Shown piece after piece: positions 1 through 6,229 of a DNA stretch of 9,171 nt (position 1 is its first letter; each line of letters opens with the position of its first letter). The translations under genes and the position numbers were made by a program. The notes under the pieces were generated by a model that had not been told where the DNA came from, ran no database searches, and saw only the letters and a program-made list of their open reading frames with translations. Source of the DNA: Planctomycetota bacterium (GTDB lineage Bacteria; Planctomycetota; Brocadiia; JAJRTI01); contig JAJRTI010000150.1 of assembly GCA_024278415.1 (NCBI GenBank), positions 1 through 9,171 on the forward strand. Direction: 5' to 3'.

Positions 1-185
1 CCTTCGGGCTGCGGTGTCCGCGAGGGGTTGCACGCAGGCGAAGAGCCGGGACGTTTGTTGTGAACCTGCCTGAATCCACTTCGAAACTGAAACTCCAGAA
101 TGCGACGCGTTGGGATACGTACAATCAGACCTACACCCATAGCTTATGCGCCGCCCGGCGGGCACAGGGCCGGAGGGCTCTGTCG

Positions 186-518
186 CTACTGGCCCCTGCG
201 CCTGGCCTTTGGTTCGTACTTGATCCACATGGGCGAGGTCCACACGAGTTCTCCGTCGTTCATGTTCAGTTCGACGACCCGCCTCCCACGGCCACGCGCG
301 CGGCGCAGCCTGTCGTGGCCGGCCTGCTCGCCCCTGACGTAGTAGCATGCCGTCTTGCCCGCGCCGGCATAGTAATCGGTCCATGAGAACTCGACCTCGC
401 GTGTCTCGGGCCGCATGGAGTACACGACCTTGCCATTCTTGATGACCACGACGCGCACAAAGAGCGCGGTGCCGATGAGTTTGACCCGCAGGCGGGGCCG
501 TTTCGAGACCGTGAACTC
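186..518 (-). pseudogene. Detached C-terminal domain of the PHP/DUF3604-like protein, same frame beyond the stop
   Basis: After the TAA at 519-521 the same reading frame stays open for 110 codons and ends at TAG (186-188). The translation begins EFTVSKRPRLRVKL, continues through VVIKNGKVVYSM and FSWTDYYAG, then YYVRGEQ and finally DGELVWTSPMWI. This is the beta-sandwich tail that I recall closing DUF3604-type proteins, with a conserved ending of the GEL-W-SP-W type. Codon use keeps the G/C-rich third positions of the upstream gene, so there is no sign of long decay. An Arg-rich stretch (AGHDRLRRARGRGRR) just before the last strand may be a family insertion. No ribosome binding site or credible independent start is seen, so it is probably not a gene of its own. 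With the upstream part the full protein would be about 1,022 residues plus the stop position. Confidence 0.75.
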
Positions 519-3257
519 TTACCCCATGATGTGCTCGCCACAGCGCACGTCGGCGATGATGTTGTCGGTGGCCGCGTACACTCTGCGGCGCTTGATCGCG
601 TTGAATATAGCCTCGCGCGTGTTGGTCTCGGCGAGGACGCAGGTGTAGCTAATGTGCGTCGAGATGTGGTCGCTGCACGAGACGAACGCGTACCGCCGTC
701 CCATCCTGAGGGCCCGGTCGACAAGCCCCAAGGGCTTCCAGCCGCCGATGGCGTAGTCGGGCATAGCGGCCCGCGGTGCGCCGGCCCGTTCGTAGCTTTG
801 CCTCGCTCCTTGGTAGATCTCGATTGCGGGCTCGACGACGGGGTCGTGGTCGCGCCAGTCTGTGCCGCTCAGGGTCGCGGATGTATGTGGCACACAGAGC
901 CCGTGGAACTGGTGGAGGTAGCGGTACAGCATCTGCGTGGCCGGCGACGAGGGCCGCGGCTCGTCTGGCGGCTTGGAGTCCATTGGTTTGCCGGCGCCCT
1001 TGGGGAACGCGGGCAGGGGGCGCACCCCGCGCTTGGCGAACAGGATATTGCGATGGCCATCGGGGTAGGGCCGGCTGCGCTCGTAGCCGAAGAGGCTTGA
1101 GAACCGCTGAGGCAAGTGGAACACATCCGCGGACTTCTGCGTCGCCCACCAGGTGTATTCGCGGTTGCAGCCGTAGTCGTGGTCGGTCGCGGCCATCCAA
1201 TCCAGTGCGGCCACGTCGAGGCCGTATCGCCATGCGTCGTAGAGGCTGCCATCCCTCATACCGTCGGCCGAGATCTCGGTGTGCCTGTGGAAATCGCCGC
1301 GAAGGATGCGGAATGTTTTTCCGCCCACGTGCACCCGATAGCCTCTGATCTGCTTCACGTTGGCGGCTTCTTCGGCGGCCTCAGCAGTGAGCGGCGTGGG
1401 CTTGGCGCGGTCGGGCTTCAGCTTTGGCGCTTCCCAGGGGCCGAGTGCGCCGGTCTCAGCGACGGCGATGTTCCAGTTCAACTCGTCTCGCGCGGGCGGG
1501 GCGGCGCGCCCGGCCCTGGCGTGGGCAGGCTTGGCTTGCGCGGCGGCCGCGTACGTCGCCGCCGCGCGCAACCGGCCATCGCACACCGAGACCATGCACA
1601 GGCCCGATGCCGGCGTGCCGACGAGCGCGGGGGTATCTTGGAGGAGCGCATCCGTGAGCGGCACGGCCGTGGCCGTGCGCCAGCCTTGGGCATCTACCGT
1701 GGTCAGATAGCTCACCCACACGCCGCCGGAGGCTTGGCCGAGCTTGCCTAAACACACGCGCTTGGACAGCCACACGCGGCCCTGCCCGTCCGTGGCCAGC
1801 CGCGGCTCCGCGGCGAGCGCGGCCCGGCCGGACCGCCGCGAGCGGCGCTCGCCGGCCGGCATGGGCAACGCCTTCGCCACGTCATGCTCGGGCACGAGCA
1901 GCTTCTCGCCGTCCCAAACCTTCACCCCAATTGACCGGCGCAGGTAGAGAGGGTGATTGCCAGGCTTGCGGTCGTACAGGCCGAAGTCCTTGCCCCAGTT
2001 TTCCGGGGCGATCTCGTAGGCGATCCACAGGCGGTTGCGTGGGTCGTAGGCGAGGCTTGGCAGGCGCTCGGCTTGGTTCGTCTTGGCCACGTCGACCGCG
2101 GGGCGCCAGGCGCCGTTGCCCCACGTGCGCAGGCGCACGTCGTAGCGGCCGCGCGCGTACGTATCCCACGCGACCGCGACCTGCCCGTCGTGGGACGCGG
2201 CGATGGCGGGGCGCCATTCGTTGGCAGGGCCCTGGTGCACGGCCACGGGCTCGCCAAAACCGTCGCCCTCCTGGCGCAGAGCGAAGATGTCCGACTGGCC
2301 GCTGCGGAAGCCCTGCCATGCGATCCAGACGCGGCCCTCCGAGTCGGTTGTGGCCGCGTGGTTCACGTCGGAGCCGGGATCGGACGTCAGACGCGCCGGC
2401 TTGGACCAGCGTTCGCCATCACGGCGGGAGGCGTAGAGATCCCAGTTGCCCTTCTGGTTGGCCGACCAGATCACCCACACGCGGCCCGCGCCATCGACCG
2501 CGGTCGCGGTGCGGAAGACGTCGCCCCCTGGAGGCGTGAGCGCGACCGGCTGGGACCATTGGCCTCCCACGCGCTCGACGAACATGACGCGGTCGCCCCC
2601 GGCCGGCTCGGCGAGGCGTGTGAAGTCCTTCATCTCGCGGTCTAGCTTCAGCGGCGCGTCGAAGCCTTTGCCTGGGGCGAACGCCACATACGCGACACAG
2701 AGGGCGCCGTCGGGCCGCACCGCTGCGCTTGGAAACGCGTCCGCGCTCGGAGCATCCACCACAAGCGAGGCATGGGGCACCCGCTCGACCTCGACTTGGC
2801 GACCGAGGAAGGCCCGATACTTGCCATATGGCAGTGCGCGGAGCGCGATCTCGAACTCGCCCTTTTGCGTGGCCACTGTGAGCTTGCAGCCGGGCTTGAC
2901 GTCTGTGAGCGTCAGCACGACGCCGTTGGGGTAGGTGCGTCGGCGCTTGCGGCTGTGCTGGCTGGCATGCTTGCCCCTGTGCCACGAGAACCGCTTCGCA
3001 TAGCGAACGCGCACACGGAACTGGGAGGCCGTCGCGAAGTCATTGCCTGCGAACAGGCACCCGCGGGCTCCGGCAATACGCCCACCCGTTGCGCGGTAGG
3101 TTCCGGTCCACGTCGCCGGCTCCGACTCCCGCAGGCCGAAGCGGACGCGCACGCACACAGGGCCCGCGCCTGCATACGCCGGTGCGGGTGCGCCTATGCT
3201 TGCGCTTGGCGTCCATATGGCGAGCCACCCGAAGGCGGCAACGAGCAATCCCCTCAC
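519..3257 (-). CDS. Exported beta-propeller + PHP/DUF3604-like metal-dependent hydrolase, ended by premature stop
   Basis: The 912-residue product appears exported: a hydrophobic segment at residues 3-18 and small residues near 19-28 form a signal peptide. I chose the GTG at 3257 because GGAGGA (3263-3268) lies 5 nt upstream and a promoter sits at 3304-3332. The ATG at 3392 would lie upstream of that promoter. Residues about 165-610 look like a beta-propeller, with core strands such as RVWVIW, RVWIAW, QVAVAW and RLWIAY at 259, 309, 359 and 409. Residues 650-912 resemble PHP/DUF3604 proteins: FHRHTE (H657, H659), TDHD (691-694), FGYE (E726), GHRN (H735), PHTS (H791) and CSDH (D863, H864) are likely metal ligands. 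The family suggests hydrolysis of a phosphate or other ester, but the substrate is unknown. A low-complexity Ala/Pro/Arg linker (570-590) joins the halves. The frame stops at TAA 519-521, although homologous-looking sequence continues to 186. The protein is therefore probably truncated or the stop is an error. Confidence 0.88.
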   Translation of the reverse strand: MRGLLVAAFGWLAIWTPSASIGAPAPAYAGAGPVCVRVRFGLRESEPATWTGTYRATGGRIAGARGCLFAGNDFATASQFRVRVRYAKRFSWHRGKHASQHSRKRRRTYPNGVVLTLTDVKPGCKLTVATQKGEFEIALRALPYGKYRAFLGRQVEVERVPHASLVVDAPSADAFPSAAVRPDGALCVAYVAFAPGKGFDAPLKLDREMKDFTRLAEPAGGDRVMFVERVGGQWSQPVALTPPGGDVFRTATAVDGAGRVWVIWSANQKGNWDLYASRRDGERWSKPARLTSDPGSDVNHAATTDSEGRVWIAWQGFRSGQSDIFALRQEGDGFGEPVAVHQGPANEWRPAIAASHDGQVAVAWDTYARGRYDVRLRTWGNGAWRPAVDVAKTNQAERLPSLAYDPRNRLWIAYEIAPENWGKDFGLYDRKPGNHPLYLRRSIGVKVWDGEKLLVPEHDVAKALPMPAGERRSRRSGRAALAAEPRLATDGQGRVWLSKRVCLGKLGQASGGVWVSYLTTVDAQGWRTATAVPLTDALLQDTPALVGTPASGLCMVSVCDGRLRAAATYAAAAQAKPAHARAGRAAPPARDELNWNIAVAETGALGPWEAPKLKPDRAKPTPLTAEAAEEAANVKQIRGYRVHVGGKTFRILRGDFHRHTEISADGMRDGSLYDAWRYGLDVAALDWMAATDHDYGCNREYTWWATQKSADVFHLPQRFSSLFGYERSRPYPDGHRNILFAKRGVRPLPAFPKGAGKPMDSKPPDEPRPSSPATQMLYRYLHQFHGLCVPHTSATLSGTDWRDHDPVVEPAIEIYQGARQSYERAGAPRAAMPDYAIGGWKPLGLVDRALRMGRRYAFVSCSDHISTHISYTCVLAETNTREAIFNAIKRRRVYAATDNIIADVRCGEHIMG

Positions 3258-3262
3258 GAGTG

Positions 3263-3268
3263 TCCTCC
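3263..3268 (-). promoter_or_regulatory. Ribosome binding site that fixes the GTG start
   Basis: On the minus strand the sequence reads GGAGGA, a near-perfect Shine-Dalgarno, followed by 5 nt and GTG at 3257. It decides the start in favour of GTG over the upstream ATG at 3392. The protein that results opens directly with a signal peptide. Confidence 0.8.
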
Positions 3269-3303
3269 GATGGCCAAGGCCGGCTGGCGGGACCGGTTGC
3301 CAA

Positions 3304-3332
3304 AGAATACCGGGAGTGGAGGGGCTTGACAA
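3304..3332 (-). promoter_or_regulatory. Sigma-70-like promoter of the propeller-PHP gene
   Basis: Minus strand: -35 TTGTCA (3332-3327), a 17-bp spacer, and -10 TATTCT (3309-3304). These match consensus at 5/6 and 4/6. Transcription would begin near 3297 and leave a leader of about 40 nt before the GTG at 3257. The -35 lies within the 9-bp palindrome CTTGACAAG (3325-3333). The prediction is from sequence alone. Confidence 0.5.
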
Positions 3333-3385
3333 GGTGGAACATTCATGGGGTTCCCTGTGCGTCGGCTGAGCGCAGTGTGCGGGTC

Positions 3386-3414
3386 TTGCCACTGCCTGGC
3401 CCCCGCGCTATATT
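3386..3414 (+). promoter_or_regulatory. Sigma-70-like promoter of the sugar isomerase gene
   Basis: Plus strand: -35 TTGCCA (3386-3391), a 17-bp spacer, and -10 TATATT (3409-3414). Each hexamer matches the consensus at 5/6. Transcription would start near 3421, giving a leader of about 60 nt. It is divergent from the minus-strand promoter, with the two -35 boxes about 54 bp apart, so a regulator bound between them could control both genes. Confidence 0.55.
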
Positions 3415-3480
3415 GGCTCCGCGCATCGCGTCCCCAGACGCCGACACTTCACTTTCCGCCCACATCACAGGAGCGATTCC

Positions 3481-4878
3481 ATGCGCGTGCTTCCCAAGGT
3501 CGGCCTGCTGCCGCTCTACCTCAAGCTCTACGACGACGCCAAGCCGGACATGCGCGCACGCATCGAAGGCTTCCTTCGCACGATCCAAGACGCGCTCGGC
3601 GGCCGCGGGCTCCAGGTGCAGGCCGCGCCCGTGTGCCGGCTGCGGGCCGAGTTCAAGCCGGCCGTGGCCCAGTTCGAGCAGGCGGGCTGCGACCTCATCG
3701 TGACGCTCCACATGGCCTACTCGCCATCGCTCGAATCGGCCGAGGCGTTGGCCGGCACGCGCCTGCCCATCGTTATGCTCGATACGACGCCGACGGAGGT
3801 CTTCACGGCTCAGACCGACTCGACCGAGATCCTCTACAACCACGGCATCCACGGCCTCCAGGATTTGGCGAACATGCTGCGCCGGTTGGGCAAGGATTAT
3901 CAGGTCGAGGCCGGCCATTGGGAAATGTCGGACGTGCTGGACCGCGTCGCGAGCTGGGCGAAGGCCGCGGCCGGCGCCAACCGGCTGCGCACCGCGCGGG
4001 TCGGCCGCATGGGCGAGTCGTTCAAGGGCATGGGCGACTTCTACGTCGAGCCGCTGAAGCTCCAATCGCTGCTCGGTATCCAGGCCGTGCCGACCGCACC
4101 AGGCGACGTGGCCGCGATGATGCCCGCGGCTGACGCGCCGGAGGTCGACGCGGAGATGGCGCTCGATCGCGAGAAGTTCGACGCTTCAGGCGTGAGCGAT
4201 GAGCTGCACCGCTCCACGACCCGCGCGTGCCTGGGCCTGCGACGGTTTATCGACGCGAACGCATTGACCGCGTTTAGCATGAATTTTTGCGAGATCACTG
4301 CGGACAGCGGCTTGCCGTGCGTGCCGTTTCTCGAAGCGTGCAAGGGCATGATGCGCGGGCTGGGCTACGCGGGCGAGGGCGACGTGCTGACCGCCGCGCT
4401 GGTCGGGGCCCTTGCCAGCACGTACGGCGGCACGACGTTCACCGAGATGTTTTGCCCCAACTGGCGGGACGGCGCCGTGTTCCTCAGCCACATGGGCGAG
4501 TTCAACCTCGATCTCGCCGCGGATAAGCCCGTGCTGATCGAGAAGGACTGGCCGTACACGGACGCGGGCAAGCCGGTGAGCCCGGTCTGCGCACCGCGGC
4601 CGGGGCCGGCCGTGATCGTGAACCTCGCGCCTGGCCCCAATGACACCTTCGGTCTCGTGGTCGCGCCCGGCGAGATCATCGACCATGGCGACGACAGCAA
4701 GTTCGCGCAGTCCATGCGCGGGTGGTTCAAGCCGCAGATGCCCATCGAGCGCTTCCTCGAGGCATACAGCGAGGCCGGCGGCACGCACCACAGCGCGATG
4801 ATCCTGGCCGACCGCGTGGCCGACATGGAGCGCCTCGCGGACGTGGCCGGGATGGCGAGTGTCGTGCTCGCGGAGTAG
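3481..4878 (+). CDS. Sugar isomerase, L-arabinose/L-fucose isomerase superfamily
   Basis: This 465-residue cytoplasmic protein (no signal peptide) is close in length to L-arabinose isomerases, which interconvert aldose and ketose sugars with a divalent metal. The ATG at 3481 follows AGGAG (3469-3473) at 7 nt. The N-terminal Rossmann-like part has VGLLPLY and the substrate-pocket-like stretch LHMAYSPS (76-83). The C-terminal half holds the four metal ligands in family order: E299 in GEGD, E322 in TEMF, H337 in SHMGE and H436/H437 in GTHHS. GEGDVLTAALVGA (298-310) closely recalls the AraA block of the same role. The sequence is otherwise divergent, so the true substrate could be arabinose, fucose or another aldose; I give no gene symbol. 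It is transcribed alone: divergent from the propeller-PHP gene and convergent with the methyltransferase. Family assignment is solid; substrate is open. Confidence 0.9.
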   Translation: MRVLPKVGLLPLYLKLYDDAKPDMRARIEGFLRTIQDALGGRGLQVQAAPVCRLRAEFKPAVAQFEQAGCDLIVTLHMAYSPSLESAEALAGTRLPIVMLDTTPTEVFTAQTDSTEILYNHGIHGLQDLANMLRRLGKDYQVEAGHWEMSDVLDRVASWAKAAAGANRLRTARVGRMGESFKGMGDFYVEPLKLQSLLGIQAVPTAPGDVAAMMPAADAPEVDAEMALDREKFDASGVSDELHRSTTRACLGLRRFIDANALTAFSMNFCEITADSGLPCVPFLEACKGMMRGLGYAGEGDVLTAALVGALASTYGGTTFTEMFCPNWRDGAVFLSHMGEFNLDLAADKPVLIEKDWPYTDAGKPVSPVCAPRPGPAVIVNLAPGPNDTFGLVVAPGEIIDHGDDSKFAQSMRGWFKPQMPIERFLEAYSEAGGTHHSAMILADRVADMERLADVAGMASVVLAE

Positions 4879-4921
4879 CCGTGTTTGGAGTCCCGCCTTT
4901 AGGCCCTTACCGGTTTTCGAA

Positions 4922-4937
4922 CGACAACATGTTGTCG
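4922..4937. repeat. Perfect 16-bp palindrome
   Basis: CGACAACATGTTGTCG is fully self-complementary with no spacer. It lies 44 bp after the isomerase stop and directly beside another palindrome, TTCGAA (4916-4921). With no loop it is a poor RNA terminator, so a dimeric protein-binding site or part of a dispersed repeat is more likely. No function is shown by the sequence. Confidence 0.6.
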
Positions 4938-4982
4938 ATGCGCTCCGTTGTGGAGTGCGCCGACTTGACGGCGCCTTGGCTG

Positions 4983-5002
4983 GCAGCGCGTAGCGCTGCT
5001 TT
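4983..5002 (+). terminator. Possible intrinsic terminator after the isomerase
   Basis: A 7-bp GC-rich perfect stem (GCAGCGC / GCGCTGC, 3-nt loop) is followed by only TTT. It lies about 105 bp past the isomerase stop. The short T-tract makes it a weak candidate; a second hairpin at 4957-4974 just upstream may assist. Rho-dependent ending is equally possible. Confidence 0.35.
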
Positions 5003-5084
5003 GCATCCGCACACGCGCGAAGCCCGCTTTGTTGCAGAAGCCTCACTTCTACCGAGACAGGCTCGGTGGGGAGTCGGACTGGAG

Positions 5085-5831
5085 TTATCCGGACGGCGAT
5101 GGGTCTGGGGGGCGTACAGCCTTGATGTGCAGCGAGCCCGAGAACTCGCGCAGAACCGGCGCCCATTCCACCACGCGCCCGATCGTGGAGACCCAACCGA
5201 TCAGTTGCCGAGGCACAGCCGGGTGCAGCCAGTCGAAAGGCACGATCTCGATGTCTTGGAAGCCTGTCTCTTGGAGGAGCTTCTTGAGCCGCCAACGAAC
5301 AAACGCCGTCTCGTCCGGCGATACCTGCGGAAACAGCCGCCTGAACTTGCGTTCGGCGAATATCTGAGGGTTGAGCATGTTGGGCTCGGCAAAACTCATG
5401 ATGCCGTTGGGTTTCAGAAGCCCGTAGATTTTCGGCAGCGCGTCGGCCAGCTCCAGATGATGCAGCACTGACGAGCCGATGACCGCGTCGAAGGGGCCGT
5501 CCACGTCGCAGTCCTCGAACCGCTTCTCCATGAAACGGACCCTGTCCTTTGGCAGGCCCCGAGCATTGGCTTTCTCCAAAAGGGCCGGGGAGATATCGAC
5601 TGCGGCGATGGTGCATCCTGTCTGGGCGAACATTTCAGTGAACCCCCCGGTGCCGCAGCCGATTTCCAGCACTTGCGATTCTGCGCCAAGCCGGGCCCCG
5701 AGTGCGATCAGTTCGGCGCGGCGCTTCGCACGCACACGCCCGGCTGGAGTGTCCCAGCCCCAGATCCGTTCGGTCTCTCCCTGGGCGAGGAACTCGCCGT
5801 GTTGGATTTCGTGGGCCGCGCGTTCGTCCAT
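5085..5831 (-). CDS. Class I SAM-dependent methyltransferase
   Basis: This 248-residue soluble enzyme is predicted to move a methyl group from S-adenosylmethionine to an unknown acceptor. SAM-binding motif I is VLEIGCGTGG (54-63); the acidic residue after strand 2 is D79 in AAVDIS; then come FDAVIGSSVLHHLE (114-127) and LLKPNG (138-143), the typical order of the Methyltransf_11/25-type fold. The N-terminal stretch ERIWGWDTPAGRVRA (21-35) recalls methyltransferases often found in cell-surface polysaccharide loci. The C-terminal part (about 155-240) is more variable and probably shapes the acceptor site. The ATG at 5831 follows GGAG (5844-5841) at 9 nt, and a strong promoter lies upstream. It ends in TAA, so TAA is an ordinary stop in this genome. 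It is not in an operon with its neighbours, and its acceptor cannot be named. Confidence 0.9.
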   Translation of the reverse strand: MDERAAHEIQHGEFLAQGETERIWGWDTPAGRVRAKRRAELIALGARLGAESQVLEIGCGTGGFTEMFAQTGCTIAAVDISPALLEKANARGLPKDRVRFMEKRFEDCDVDGPFDAVIGSSVLHHLELADALPKIYGLLKPNGIMSFAEPNMLNPQIFAERKFRRLFPQVSPDETAFVRWRLKKLLQETGFQDIEIVPFDWLHPAVPRQLIGWVSTIGRVVEWAPVLREFSGSLHIKAVRPPDPSPSG

Positions 5832-5869
5832 ATGCTCTCACTCCGCTCCATGATGCGTAAGGCGCGCGT

Positions 5870-5897
5870 ATCCTACTACGCGGCCCCGGGTTGTCAA
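5870..5897 (-). promoter_or_regulatory. Sigma-70-like promoter of the methyltransferase gene
   Basis: Minus strand: a consensus -35 TTGACA (5897-5892), a 16-bp spacer and -10 TAGGAT (5875-5870, 4/6). Transcription would begin near 5863, leaving a leader of about 32 nt before the ATG at 5831. Confidence 0.55.
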
Positions 5898-6075
5898 GGA
5901 CACGGCTCTTGTCCGTCCTGCCGCTGCGCACAATGCAAAGGGCTCGCGGCCGCCCGCGTAGTCGGATTGGCTTGGGCCCGGACGCGGCGTCTCGGCGCCC
6001 TCGCCTGGATGGTGCAGAGCCTCATCATGAACGGAACCGCGGAAGAGACAAGGCGGTGCAAAGGGAACCCGACGG

Positions 6076-6111
6076 ATGCGAACATGCGGCTCGCACACCT
6101 GCCGTTCGCAT
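6076..6111. repeat. 8-bp inverted repeat with 20-nt spacer
   Basis: ATGCGAAC (6076-6083) and GTTCGCAT (6104-6111) are perfect reverse complements. Inside, GGC (6088-6090) can pair with GCC (6101-6103) after a 4-nt bulge. It lies about 120 bp before the large secreted gene and could be an operator or a stem-loop, if transcribed. Confidence 0.4.
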
Positions 6112-6229
6112 ACCCATTCCGCGGCGCTTTGCTCGCGCGCCCGTACGATGTAAACTGGTTGGTTTTGACCTGTGCCCCACGCGCGCGGCCACGTCTGGCC
6201 CGGCGCGGAAGACCGAAAGGATCAGCCCC

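Larger units (their letters stand above)
4879..5084. repeat. Hairpin-rich convergent intergenic block, possible dispersed repeat
   Basis: These 206 bp between two converging genes hold, in order: GCCT-TT-AGGC (4895-4904), the 16-bp palindrome (4922-4937), GCGCCG with 6-nt loop (4957-4974), GCAGCGC-GTA-GCGCTGC (4983-4999) and ACCGAG with 5-nt loop (5051-5067). No convincing gene is present. The order of elements, including a TTTGGAGT-CCGCC-TTTAGGC start, recalls intergenic repeat families I know from planctomycete- and verrucomicrobium-like genomes. That resemblance is from memory and was not searched. The block could also serve as a transcription barrier for both genes. Confidence 0.45.
5832..6229. 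other. 398-bp divergent intergenic region
   Basis: The region lies between the starts of the methyltransferase and the large secreted protein. It holds the methyltransferase promoter and an interrupted inverted repeat at 6076-6111. For the plus-strand gene I find only a weak promoter candidate: TTGCTC (6129-6134), 16 bp, TAAACT (6151-6156). Open frames here lack a ribosome binding site and recognisable protein features, so I call no gene. Confidence 0.5.

Noticed and set aside
1..185. Short plus-strand frame ending at TGA 61-63, and the rest of the left edge
   Set aside because: Too short to tell whether it is the tail of a gene. The sequence to 185 shows only a weak 4-bp stem (153-163), not a clear terminator.
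559..567. Half-site ATGTTGTCG matching the palindrome at 4922-4937
   Set aside because: It lies inside the PHP coding region, encodes conserved TDNI residues, and has no matching second half.
3343..4065. 240-codon minus-strand frame opposite the isomerase start
   Set aside because: A shadow of the isomerase, lying over its promoter and 5' end; the composition is typical of antisense frames.
4186..5616. 476-codon open frame on the minus strand
   Set aside because: It crosses the isomerase, the intergenic block and the methyltransferase in wrong frames, with no domain or ribosome binding site.
5838..6098. 86-codon minus-strand frame upstream of the methyltransferase
   Set aside because: It overlaps the methyltransferase promoter and start, has no ribosome binding site and shows no protein features.
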